Of a stretch of DNA of 64,000 bases, positions 16,270 to 23,863 are shown in pieces; within the stretch, counting starts at the first letter, position 1; every line of letters starts with the position of its first letter. A model generated the notes under the pieces. The model saw nothing but the letters and a program-made list of their open reading frames with translations, was not told the origin of the DNA and made no database searches. Position numbers and translations under genes: made by a program. Location: positions 1-64,000 of the forward strand of contig NZ_LLYA01000158.1 of the NCBI RefSeq assembly GCF_001440415.1, read 5' to 3'. The DNA is from Bradyrhizobium retamae (GTDB lineage Bacteria; Pseudomonadota; Alphaproteobacteria; Rhizobiales; Xanthobacteraceae).

Positions 16270-16906
16270 ATGAAGAAGATCTTTCGGACCAGAAACGTGT
16301 TGCTTGCTCTGGTGGCTTCGTCGTCCGATGGCTGAATTTGCCTATCGCAAGAACAATCGTTGCGCGCCTGGAGATCACCCTATTCAGTCAGAGGCTGACG
16401 CGATTAAGCAAGCAAGAATACGAATTAGTCGAGCCAACTACGTGCGCCACGAGATCTATGGATATGTTGATGTGATGCCCGAACTCGTTGCCTGGGATCA
16501 GGAGGATAATTGCTGCGAAGCTACCAGAACCAGAAATATCCTCAAGGTCATCATCTGGAACGTTGTTGTTAAAGAAAGCACAGAAGGAGAAGCGGCAGAA
16601 CGGCGCGTTAACGCGGAAATGTCGCTTTCAAACTGCGGCGCTGTGTTCACCGAAGACTCGTTCATATATGCGCAACCAGTTGATGCGGATCGCCTAAGGC
16701 AACAAGTGCGGATACCGCCCTGGAGCCTTGGCAGGAATAGAGCTGCGGAGTCAGACGTCAGCTTAAGCCGCGCTTCAGCCGCAGAACTAGCTCTTCATAT
16801 GACCGAGGGCCAACGTGAAGAAAATCTTTCGTGCCAGAAATGTGTTTCTTGCCCTGACCGTTTCTCTGGTCGTGTGGATAGCTCAGTTCGTCTATCGCAC
16901 GAATAA
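16270..16906 (+). pseudogene. frameshifted paralog of the next gene (secreted Cys-containing protein)
   Basis: ATG 16270 gives MKKIFRTRNVLLALVASSSD then a stop. In the next frame the sequence continues AEFAYRKNNRCAPGDHPIQS, EADAIKQAR, DNCCEATRTRNILKVIIWNV and SNCGAVF, matching the following gene along its whole length. The signal/membrane segment is about five bases shorter than in the sister gene, which breaks the frame near 16318-16330. The C-terminal ~70 codons beyond SNCGAVF are not shared and run into the sister's start. It could still be expressed from the ATG at 16329 as an unexported protein. Confidence 0.55.
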
Positions 16907-17255
16907 TTTCTGCGAGCCGGGAGATCATCCCATTCAGTCAGAGGCAGATGCGATTGCCGTCGCGAACACGAAAATGGCCAAGAATCCCTTCTTTAGTTCC
17001 GAGCGCTTCGGTAGTGCACCAGATTTTGTCGACGCGCTCGAGCGAACAGAAAATTGCTGCAATGCCATTCGGTCCCGCAACATGCTCGGCTTGATCTTCT
17101 GGGATGTCTATCTGGGCGCAAGCATTTCCACGACACCAAACACAGGCATCTACTGGCGAGCATCGCGAAGTGCGCAGAGCCATACGGCCCTTGTTGCGAT
17201 GTCGAACTGCGGCGTGATTTCCACTTCGGATTCCGACAAAGACGCGGACTACTAA
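16815..17255 (+). CDS. membrane-anchored or secreted protein, unknown family
   Basis: 146 residues from a GTG at 16815. A basic start and hydrophobic segment (KKIFRARNVFLALTVSLVVW) make a signal or anchor. The mature part has conserved Cys and acidic positions shared with the upstream broken copy: FCEPGDHPIQSEADAIAVAN, ENCCNAIRSRNMLGLIFWDV and MSNCGV. No family recognised. Its place inside a prophage suggests a cargo (moron) gene, possibly altering the host envelope; that is inference. Confidence 0.55.
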   Translation: MKKIFRARNVFLALTVSLVVWIAQFVYRTNNFCEPGDHPIQSEADAIAVANTKMAKNPFFSSERFGSAPDFVDALERTENCCNAIRSRNMLGLIFWDVYLGASISTTPNTGIYWRASRSAQSHTALVAMSNCGVISTSDSDKDADY

Positions 17256-17267
17256 GGGGAAGAGCGC

Positions 17268-17393
17268 ATGTCTGGGAATGAAGTTAAGCTGACAAATGGC
17301 GATCGTTGGGCGTGGCAGCAATTTCTCGATCACTGTCACAACCCGCTGATTAGGAGGCAGGCAGATTACGTCCGGAAAATGAAGTCAGGCTAA
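17268..17393 (+). CDS. 41-residue protein
   Basis: ATG 17268 behind AAGGGGAAGAG. It reads MSGNEVKLTNGDRWAWQQFL and ends RKMKSG. The NEVKLTNGDRW segment recurs about 102 bp downstream as NEVRLTNGQRW in another frame. Twelve bases after the preceding gene. Unidentified. Confidence 0.4.
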   Translation: MSGNEVKLTNGDRWAWQQFLDHCHNPLIRRQADYVRKMKSG

Positions 17394-17477
17394 CGAATGG
17401 ACAGCGCTGGACGGCGCGAGAATTCGATTCTCGACTTTCTCGATTCCTATTCAAGGCTTTCATGACCTGGTGGAAAT
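17274..17477 (+). repeat. imperfect 102-bp tandem duplication
   Basis: AATGAAGTTAAGCTGACAAA at 17276 and AATGAAGTCAGGCTAACGAA at 17378 begin two diverged copies, each followed by similar TGG- and CTCGATT-containing sequence. Copy 1 is the 41-residue gene. Copy 2 is in frame with the membrane protein that starts at 17462. Confidence 0.5.
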
Positions 17478-18026
17478 ACATTTTGATCGTAGTTGCGTTG
17501 GTAGGTTGGCTGGCGAGCCAATTGTTAGCCTATGTTTCGAGCTATGCGGATTGGCCACTTCTGTTCATATCGGGGGCATGCGCGCTTGCACTCCTGTTTC
17601 TTTCTCTGTCCGCTTTGATACGATGCAGGTGGCGCGAACTTATGGTCGTTTCTCTCCCACTAGTCGTGATGGCGCTCCCCGTATTCGGCGTGACGATGCC
17701 GGCCGATTGGCTTCAGGTAGTCGGATTTCGCATCTACGCATCGCCGCTTGAGTCGTATCTTTCCAAATGCAGGCTGTATGACTTCATTGATGATGATGGT
17801 ACCAAACAGAGAGTCGGCCAATGCCACAGCTTTCGACTGATGTTCGATGATCGTATCGCCGTCATATACGATACCAACGGGACAGTTTGTCCTACCGCCG
17901 GAGCGTAGGACTTCTGCCTGGCAGTCGACCGTATCGTGGCATCTATCCGCGGGGATGTTTCTTGCCAGAAACAACGACGGGCGGTCCCACCTAGTCGGAA
18001 CCTCTACGCTGCTTTGGTTCCCCTGA
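17462..18026 (+). pseudogene. membrane protein gene with a C-terminal frameshift
   Basis: ATG 17462 gives three to four membrane segments (YILIVVALVGWLASQLLAYV, LLFISGACALALLFLSLSAL, LMVVSLPLVVMALPVFGVTM), then a soluble tail to YDTNGTVCPTAGA and a stop at 17906. Shifting frame at the TTT of 17886-17888 continues a convincing tail, LPPERRTSAWQSTVSWHLSA and NNDGRSHLVGTSTLLWFP, to TGA at 18024. A one-base indel is therefore likely. Coding sequence also extends upstream in frame through the copy-2 repeat without a start codon. Function unknown. Confidence 0.5.
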
Positions 18027-18160
18027 GTGCAGAGGACGAAAACGACGGTAGATAGTAGGCCGAAGATGGGACCGGCTGCGATCCCTGGCATTCTTAACCA
18101 AGCACCCCAAAACTCGCACGATATTGAACTCGGCCTTTAGGTCGAGAAGGAGAGGAGCCA

Positions 18161-18968
18161 TGGACGATACAGGAAACCTAATGGGGCTATGTTCCAGCCA
18201 AATTCCTTATCGTTGATGGCCAGCCTGTCGTGGATCCGATGCCAGCGGGATCTCAGAATGCTTACATCTATTCGGACGATCAAGGTCGCACGAAAACGCG
18301 TGGGGCTTTCGCCAATCCAAACAACTATCTCGCCGTTCCCGCGAACTTCAACGAAGCTCAGGCCAACGCTTTCGCGGCTGATATTGCGAGCAGTGGTATG
18401 GTTGACGGCCTGCGCAAGATGTATGCCGCTTTCAAGCAAGGCGGTGAGCAGGATCTACAGCGTCACCCGAAGTGGGGGATTCCAAAAGAATTTGCGACTC
18501 CAGCGTTTGTCGGTAGCGCTTCTTACCATCTGGGGTCGGTGACGGGTAGGGCCGGTTTACCGCCGGTACTATCCGAGATCGGCGGCGGGGCCGCCAATAT
18601 GCTCAACGGCTATGTTGAGCAACCTGTGAGGAGATTGCTAGGTCGAAAGTCAACAGAGATAGATACGACTGGTCCCCGCTTTCTTTCGCAGCAAGCGAAT
18701 TTTGCAAGAGGCCACTCCGACGCGACCGCTGTGCGCAAACCCGCCTGGCTGACGAATGATTTTGGCCTTGGGTCGCAGGGCCAGGCGCCCCCGGGGACGG
18801 ATCGGAGAAGGCAAGAGCATCGCTAACTGGGTATCTTCTCTCTACGGCACCGATCCCACGGATCCGACGCGGCCGGTCGCGCCGCAGACCGCTAGGCCGC
18901 TCGGAATTGTGACTAACGAGCCGACCCCGGATTGGCCGGTACCGCCGCCTATCTTCAACACGTGCTAG
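18161..18968 (+). pseudogene. prophage cargo or structural gene with two frameshifts
   Basis: ATG 18161 behind GAGAAGGAGAGGAG. Three frames join into one protein: MDDTGNLMG, then (after GGGG at 18183) YVPAKFLIVDGQPVVDPMPA to NDFGLGSQGQAPP, then (after CCCCCGGGG at 18788-18796) GRIGEGKSIANWVSSLYGTD to PPIFNTC. Both breaks sit in homopolymers and both are repaired by removing one base. The restored protein is about 268 residues, Gly/Pro/Asn rich with no recognised domain. It follows the membrane protein and may be functionally paired with it. Confidence 0.5.
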
Positions 18969-19080
18969 CTAGCGTCTCCTGCCGATTCGGTCCCCACATC
19001 GCACCCAACGTGGACCTTCGCTTCCATCGCGCACTTCGCAGCCGTGCGGCTGTCGTGCGTACTAAGAAAGGGAAAATCTA

Positions 19081-19347
19081 ATGGCAGACGACGATCGAGA
19101 CTTCATCGACCGAGCAGACTCCATAACCAGCAAGCTCTATGGCAAGCCAGCCTCAACGGATCAGATCGCAGAAAATTTTGCGCTCTACGGATTGAAGAAG
19201 CGCGCCGCGACGCTGGATAATTTTGACACCGAGCTGTGTGGCGAGATCGACTCCAGTCCGCACAGTCTGCGCCGGCGGGTCCAGTTGATGGCGCTGCGCA
19301 AGAAGATGGGCACCGTTCACGAAGCGCTGCGCAAGGCCAGGCGCTAA
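19081..19347 (+). CDS. 88-residue hypothetical phage protein
   Basis: A helical, charged protein (DDDRDFIDRADSITSKLYGK ... RRRVQLMALRKKMGTVHEAL). Good start behind AAGGGAAAA. It opens a run of intact genes leading to the tail fibre. No family recognised. Confidence 0.5.
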   Translation: MADDDRDFIDRADSITSKLYGKPASTDQIAENFALYGLKKRAATLDNFDTELCGEIDSSPHSLRRRVQLMALRKKMGTVHEALRKARR

Positions 19348-19354
19348 ACGGCCG

Positions 19355-19858
19355 ATGCGTCCTACCATCAACCCGGTGCTCGCCGCCCTGGCGCGAGCCC
19401 GGATGCAGGCTGCGCCGATGTTCGCGAAATGGTGCGAGCTGCACGGCCTGTCGCCTTGTCCCGCAGCGCCGGCACATGTCGCACGTTTCGTCGTGGATTG
19501 CGCTCCGCTCGGCATCGAGCGGCTTTGGCTTGCGGTCCAGGACATATCGCGGCTGCATGTCTCGGCCGGCTTGGCAGACCCGACGCTCGGGGGCGCGGCA
19601 GCGGCGGCGATCAGCAATCTCGCCGGAATCGACCCGCCGCGCTCGTGGCCGAACGACCGCAAGCAGCGCTTCAAATCGCTGCCGTATGACCTGCAGGTCT
19701 ACGTGGCAGCCCACGAAGCCCAACGCGAAAAGGCGCTGCGGAGGGCGCAGAACGAGGCAGCCACCGCGAGGCACAAGCTGGCGGCATACCAGAAGAACGA
19801 GACCCGCACGAATGAGGAAAGCAAATCCAATGAAAACGACACACACCCCAACGCTTGA
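19355..19858 (+). CDS. 167-residue hypothetical phage protein
   Basis: Seven bases after the previous gene. The N-terminal half (LARARMQAAPMFAKWCELHG ... APAHVARFVVDCAPLGIERL) is helical and reminiscent of a SAM-like DNA-binding fold. The C-terminus is a long charged coiled coil (EAQREKALRRAQNEAATARH) ending in a polar tail. It overlaps the start of the next gene by 29 bases. Role unknown. Confidence 0.5.
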   Translation: MRPTINPVLAALARARMQAAPMFAKWCELHGLSPCPAAPAHVARFVVDCAPLGIERLWLAVQDISRLHVSAGLADPTLGGAAAAAISNLAGIDPPRSWPNDRKQRFKSLPYDLQVYVAAHEAQREKALRRAQNEAATARHKLAAYQKNETRTNEESKSNENDTHPNA

Positions 19859-20030
19859 AGAGCGCATCAAACAGGTCAGGGCCGAAATTGAGGAAATCGT
19901 AGACGCGCACGTAGACGCCGTGGCTAAGCAAAGCCCCGGCGTTCCGCTCGGCGTGATCCGCAATCTCGTGACGGCACGGGTGCCCGCGTGCCCCTGCGCG
20001 CAATATCTCGAGTTGAACAGCAAGGCATAG
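19830..20030 (+). CDS. 66-residue coiled-coil phage protein
   Basis: ATG 19830 behind GAGGAAAG, overlapping the previous gene. Helical N-terminus (TLEERIKQVRAEIEEIVDAH), then VPLGVIRNLVTARV and a Cys pair in PACPC. Thirty bases before the tail-fibre gene, so possibly a tail-assembly accessory. Unassigned. Confidence 0.45.
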   Translation: MKTTHTPTLEERIKQVRAEIEEIVDAHVDAVAKQSPGVPLGVIRNLVTARVPACPCAQYLELNSKA

Positions 20031-20060
20031 CCGGCGGCTGACCGGAACGGAGGAATTAAG

Positions 20061-21035
20061 ATGACTCTCCATAGATGGTCGCAGACGGCGGCAAACAACG
20101 CGACTGCCGATCCTTCGATCAACTGGCAGGAAGGGCAATCGCCCTCCAGCGTGAACGACTCGGCGCGCGCGATGATGGCGTCGGTCGCCAAACATCGCGA
20201 TGATATTGCAGGCGCGATTGTCACGGGCGGGACAGCGACGGCGTACACGATTTCGAGCTATCAGGTTTTCGACACGCTGGCGCGACTCAACGGCCAGATG
20301 ATCGCGTTCACGCCGCACACTACGAACGGCGACACGGTAACGCTGAACGTTGACGGGCTCGGAGCGAGGCCTCTGCGCAGCGCACCAAATGCCGAGCTAG
20401 TTGCCGGAACGCTGGTGCAGGGCACGCCTTACACGGCGCTCTATAGCAACGCGGATGGCGCGTTCTATCTGCGGGGCTACTTTACCAGCCCATTCAACGT
20501 GCCGTTCCTGGCCGGTATGGACTATTGGGACACGATGGCGCCGAACAGCGCGTTCATTTTTCCGGCCGGTCAGGCGATTTCACGAACCGTCTACGCGCGG
20601 GCCTTCGCGCGGTGGGGAACGACTTACGGCATCGGCGACGGCTCGACCACGTTCAATGTTCCGGACAAGCGCGGACGCGTCTCCGCAATGAAAGAGGCTG
20701 CGGCGTCGCGGCTGACGGCAACCTATTTCGGCGGGAATTCGGCGAATATGGGCGCGGTGGGAGGGTTGGAATCCAACAACGTCATCCTGACGCACAATCA
20801 TACAGGTACGACTGGAAACGATACTCCGGACCACACGCACTCGGAACAAGCACCTTTGGCATTTGGGGCGAGCGGATCGGGCGCGGGCCTCAACGGCTCG
20901 ACCCAAAGTGTCCAGACCGGTGGGGCGAGTACGCGACACGTCCATCCGTTTACTACGAACAACGCAGGTTCCGCTTCAGCGCACAACATCGTGCAACCGA
21001 CGATTATTTGCAGCTACATCATAAGGATTTTGTAG
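20061..21035 (+). CDS. phage tail-collar fibre protein
   Basis: 324 residues. The C-terminal half carries the phage tail collar (microcystin-dependent protein-like) domain: AFIFPAGQAISRTVYARAFA, WGTTYGIGDGSTTFNVPDKR and the terminal IVQPTIICSYIIRIL. Between them is a His/Gly/Thr-rich segment (THNHTGTTGNDTPDHTHSE) of the metal-binding fibre type. The N-terminal ~150 residues would attach to the virion. This receptor-binding protein is intact although the tail it would decorate is gone. Confidence 0.8.
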   Translation: MTLHRWSQTAANNATADPSINWQEGQSPSSVNDSARAMMASVAKHRDDIAGAIVTGGTATAYTISSYQVFDTLARLNGQMIAFTPHTTNGDTVTLNVDGLGARPLRSAPNAELVAGTLVQGTPYTALYSNADGAFYLRGYFTSPFNVPFLAGMDYWDTMAPNSAFIFPAGQAISRTVYARAFARWGTTYGIGDGSTTFNVPDKRGRVSAMKEAAASRLTATYFGGNSANMGAVGGLESNNVILTHNHTGTTGNDTPDHTHSEQAPLAFGASGSGAGLNGSTQSVQTGGASTRHVHPFTTNNAGSASAHNIVQPTIICSYIIRIL

Positions 21036-21220
21036 ATCGGGAACCACCATCGCTGCGCGTCGAAGTCGCGGTTGCGGTTCGCAATGCCGTCGTGAGCCGA
21101 CTGGATCAAGCAAAAGAAAAGCGTGATCGCAAATAGAGCCCCGAAACCGTCAAGCCACGCCCGAACGTCGGGCCTGATCCAATATCGAACCTTGAGAAAG
21201 GCGGAAATCGCGTAACGCAT
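21014..21220 (-). CDS. small antisense-strand membrane protein (weak)
   Basis: 68 residues with one hydrophobic segment (FGALFAITLFFCLIQSAHDG), opposite the 3' end of the fibre gene. No clear ribosome-binding site. Plausible as a small phage or host gene, but it could be a chance frame. Confidence 0.3.
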   Translation of the reverse strand: MRYAISAFLKVRYWIRPDVRAWLDGFGALFAITLFFCLIQSAHDGIANRNRDFDAQRWWFPIYKILMM

Positions 21221-21276
21221 TGCTCGTCAGTATCACACCCCCGCCGGGAACAGCAATCCGGGGGAAATCACCAACC

Positions 21277-21305
21277 GCCGCCCCTCATTGTCGGGCGGCT
21301 TTTTC
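21277..21305 (+). terminator. intrinsic terminator after the tail-fibre gene
   Basis: GCCGCCC / GGGCGGC arms around a 9-nt loop, followed by TTTTT. It separates the tail fibre from the lysis cassette. Confidence 0.75.
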
Positions 21306-21423
21306 ATGGGGAATGGACAATTAGCGGACGGAATTGCGCCAGGAGGCCGCAATCCGGGGAAAACAAACCAAAGCTCCCGCCCGCCAAACAAATTCACAAC
21401 CGACGCATGGTCAACCTGAGCAC

Positions 21424-22128
21424 ATGACAAATCTGATCGCTCTCACCGAATCGAACGCCAAGCGCTGGGCCGCCGCCAGGCTGACCCGCAATTTCACGAC
21501 TGTTGCCCGGCGGCTAGTGGCGCCGGGTGCCAAGGCGAGATACCAAACCGTATCCGCCAGAACCGGCGTCCCTTGGCCGGCTATTGCCGTCATCCATGAG
21601 CGCGAGTGCTCACAGGATTGGACCGGATCGCTGGCGCAGGGCGATCCCTGGAATAGGGTTTCGGTCCATGTGCCTGCCGGCCGCGGCCCCTTCAGGTCGT
21701 GGGAAGAGGCGGCGATCGACGCGCTCGTCAACTGCGCCCCTTATGCCGCGCGCAACAAGGACTGGAGTATTGGCCGGACGCTGGCCAAGCTCGAGCAATA
21801 TAACGGGCTTGGTTACGCCGCGCGAGGGAGGCCGTCGCCCTACATCTGGGCCGGCACCGACCAGTATCGATCCGGCAAGTATGTCCGTGATGGCGTCTAC
21901 GATCCGAACGTCGTCGATAGCCAGCCTGGTTGCGCCGGCCTGCTGAAGACGATGATGGCGCTTGATCCCACCATCACGTTCACGGGTGCGACGATTACGC
22001 CCGCGGCTTCCGTCAAACCGATCCCGGCTGAAAAGCCCGCCACGCCATCCATCGCCAATCCGTCGAAAGGCTCTATCGGGGCGTTCATCGCCAACATTTT
22101 CAACGTGGTTTTCAGGAGGAAAGCATGA
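21424..22128 (+). CDS. phage endolysin-type peptidoglycan hydrolase
   Basis: 234 residues. The catalytic-looking region has an acidic pair in AVIHERECSQDWTGSLAQGD and continues WNRVSVHVPAGRGPF, ALVNCAPYAARNKDWSIGRT and YNGLGYAARGRPSPYIWAGT, a lysozyme-like arrangement seen in prophage lysins of rhizobia. The C-terminus adds a Pro-rich linker and a short amphipathic end (GAFIANIFNVVFRRKA). There is no signal peptide, so release would need a holin. Its stop overlaps the next ATG (ATGA). The exact glycosidase class is not certain. Confidence 0.7.
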   Translation: MTNLIALTESNAKRWAAARLTRNFTTVARRLVAPGAKARYQTVSARTGVPWPAIAVIHERECSQDWTGSLAQGDPWNRVSVHVPAGRGPFRSWEEAAIDALVNCAPYAARNKDWSIGRTLAKLEQYNGLGYAARGRPSPYIWAGTDQYRSGKYVRDGVYDPNVVDSQPGCAGLLKTMMALDPTITFTGATITPAASVKPIPAEKPATPSIANPSKGSIGAFIANIFNVVFRRKA

Positions 22129-22355
22129 TCAGCACATGGAACGCGGTCAAGGCATGGTGCAAGGATTCCGTGACGATCCTTTGGGCGCGTATCCAATACG
22201 TCGTCGGCATCGTTGGCGCAGGCCTCATCGCGACCTTCTCGGGATACGACTTCACGCAGCTATCGAGCCTGGACGCTAGGTCGGCATTCAAGATGCTGGC
22301 CTTCGCAGCGCTGGCCGGCGTGATCACCGAAGCCTGCCGCCGCCGGACGCTCTGA
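22125..22355 (+). CDS. holin-like small membrane protein
   Basis: 76 residues, ATGA-coupled to the endolysin. Two hydrophobic segments (IQYVVGIVGAGLIATFSGYD, MLAFAALAGVITEACRRR) and a basic C-terminus fit a holin. Assignment rests on size, topology and position. Confidence 0.5.
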   Translation: MISTWNAVKAWCKDSVTILWARIQYVVGIVGAGLIATFSGYDFTQLSSLDARSAFKMLAFAALAGVITEACRRRTL

Positions 22356-22356
22356 C

Positions 22357-22524
22357 ATGAAAATCGTGCTCGCCGTGCTGGCTTGGACGGCCGTGCTGGC
22401 CGGCGGATGGGTGCTCTGGATGGCAAGCCAGCTCTATCAGGTCCGTCCTGGCGTGTTCGGCGCTGAAGGGTTGGCGATCGTGTTCGCGGTATGGATGACG
22501 CTGGAGGCGCGTAAATGTGGATGA
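22357..22524 (+). CDS. 55-residue two-TM phage membrane protein
   Basis: ATG one base after the previous stop. It reads MKIVLAVLAWTAVLAGGWVL, then a second hydrophobic stretch (GLAIVFAVWMTLEAR), and overlaps the next start by ten bases. Probably part of the lysis cassette (second holin, antiholin or spanin partner). Confidence 0.45.
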   Translation: MKIVLAVLAWTAVLAGGWVLWMASQLYQVRPGVFGAEGLAIVFAVWMTLEARKCG

Positions 22525-22898
22525 CCATCATCAGTTTCATCGGCGGCCCGGTCATCAAGGGTCTGATCGAAGGTTACAAAGCGAAGCTTGCTGCCGGTAA
22601 CACCTCGGAGAAGATCGCGAGTGAGACCGCATCGACAGAGATCGCCGCGCAGGTCTCCGAAACCAACGCCATCATGCGATATCGCACGGCCGAAATCGGG
22701 CACTGGTACGAGCCCGACAAGTTGATGGGATATTTCGTCGCGGTCTATTTTGGAAAACTCTTGATCTGGGACAAGGTTCTCGGCCTTGGCACGACCGATC
22801 CGCTCGCTGGCTTTGCGGCGATTACCTCGAATCTCGTGGTATCGTTCTATTTCGCCAAGCGAGGTTTCGAGAACGTGGCGCGGATTATCAAGCGATGA
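22515..22898 (+). CDS. membrane protein of the lysis cassette (GTA/phage 3TM-holin type)
   Basis: 127 residues: an N-terminal hydrophobic patch, an Ala/Glu/Thr-rich helix (KIASETASTEIAAQVSETNA), then two membrane segments (LMGYFVAVYFGKLLIWDKVL, GFAAITSNLVVSFYFAKRGF). The overall plan resembles 3TM holins of gene-transfer agents and rhizobial prophages. ATGA overlap with the next gene. Confidence 0.5.
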   Translation: MWMTIISFIGGPVIKGLIEGYKAKLAAGNTSEKIASETASTEIAAQVSETNAIMRYRTAEIGHWYEPDKLMGYFVAVYFGKLLIWDKVLGLGTTDPLAGFAAITSNLVVSFYFAKRGFENVARIIKR

Positions 22899-23197
22899 CC
22901 GCGATGCAGGCGGCGGATGTCAGGGCCATCGTCATCGAGACGCTGGCCGAACAGCAAAGGATTCGTCACGACGATATCGACGCAGTGGTTCTCAAAGCCG
23001 TCGCAACGACACTGACTTCGTTTGGGATCGACGAGGACGATCGAAGAGAGCTTCGCGCTGATTTTCAGCACCTGCGGCGCTGGCGAAGAAGCGTCGAGCA
23101 GGCACAGAGCTATACCTTCAAGGCGGTCGTCACGATGATCGTAACAGGATTCGTCGGTGCCGTATGGCTCGGCATCAAGGCGACGCTCGGCAAATGA
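22895..23197 (+). CDS. 100-residue C-terminally anchored phage protein
   Basis: ATGA-coupled. A soluble helical front (DVRAIVIETLAEQQRIRHDD) is followed by one membrane segment near the C-terminus (FKAVVTMIVTGFVGAVWLGI), the DUF6127-like plan of small phage proteins. Last gene of the coupled lysis row. Confidence 0.5.
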   Translation: MTAMQAADVRAIVIETLAEQQRIRHDDIDAVVLKAVATTLTSFGIDEDDRRELRADFQHLRRWRRSVEQAQSYTFKAVVTMIVTGFVGAVWLGIKATLGK

Positions 23198-23244
23198 TAG
23201 GTTGACTTGCCGCACACATAGACGAACTCGGATGCAGGCGCGAC

Positions 23245-23673
23245 ATGTATCAAATTCGTGAGGTTGACGCGAGCGAGGACGATATTGCGGACACACTTGC
23301 AGAACTTCATCAGTTGACGTTTCTTGACACCGCGCCCGTTCCGCAATTCGATCAGGGGCACTGGTGGCTTGCGCTTTGCGGAACCATGCCTGTTGCTTTC
23401 GCCGGTGTCATTCCGTCGACGCACGTTTTCAAAGCCGGCTATTTTTGCCGCGTGGGCGTGCTGGGCAAGCATTGCGGACGTCGGCTTCAGTTGCGCCTGA
23501 TGCGAGCCATGGAGGCGCGTGCACGTCTGATTGGGTGGTGTTCGATCGTATCTGACACTACGGATAATATTTCGTCAGCCAACAATTTCATTCGCGCAGG
23601 TTACCGCCTGTTCAGCCCAACCCATCCCTGGGCCTGGCCGAACACACTTTATTGGCGCAAAGACATGAAATAG
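23245..23673 (+). CDS. GNAT-family N-acetyltransferase
   Basis: 142 residues with the GNAT core: strand/turn MPVAFAGVIPS, acetyl-CoA loop VGVLGKHCGRRLQLRLMRAM (an R/QxxGxG/A variant) and the C-terminal NNFIRAGYRLF. It lies 47 bp after the lysis genes and before a terminator, so it is likely prophage cargo. Substrate unknown. Confidence 0.7.
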   Translation: MYQIREVDASEDDIADTLAELHQLTFLDTAPVPQFDQGHWWLALCGTMPVAFAGVIPSTHVFKAGYFCRVGVLGKHCGRRLQLRLMRAMEARARLIGWCSIVSDTTDNISSANNFIRAGYRLFSPTHPWAWPNTLYWRKDMK

Positions 23674-23710
23674 CTGCTTGGCATTTCCATGCCTCAAAAT
23701 GCCTCTACTC

Positions 23711-23742
23711 GCCCGGTGGCCCATCGGCCGCCGGGCTTTTTT
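23711..23742 (+). terminator. intrinsic terminator closing the prophage
   Basis: GCCCGGTGG / CC-G-CCGGGC hairpin with a six-T tail. It lies 38 bases after the GNAT stop and before the catabolic genes. Confidence 0.75.
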
Positions 23743-23863
23743 GCGTTTTGAGCAACCTCTTGCGGAGGATAGCCATGTTCCGCCCCGCCTTGATCATTGG
23801 CCATCAGCCGATAGACTGGCAAAGTGCGGGCGGCGTAAAGCAACGGAGCAGGCGAGGAAACAC

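Larger units (their letters stand above)
14846..23673 (+). mobile_element. decayed prophage
   Basis: Phage-type content in order: small orfs, terminase small-like gene, terminase large stub, unassigned and broken cargo genes, tail-collar fibre, endolysin and small membrane genes in ATGA-overlap series, and a GNAT gene followed by a terminator at 23711-23742. Portal, protease, capsid, tail-tube and integrase genes are not found. Boundaries are set by gene content; no attachment-site repeat was recognised. It probably cannot form particles. Confidence 0.75.

Noticed and set aside
14846..23673. Active prophage, tailocin or complete gene-transfer agent
   Set aside because: No portal, capsid, protease, tail tube or tape measure gene, and the terminase is a stub.
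23245..23673. GNAT gene as the antitoxin-linked toxin of a TacAT pair
   Set aside because: No adjacent RHH antitoxin gene; the neighbours are lysis genes and a terminator.
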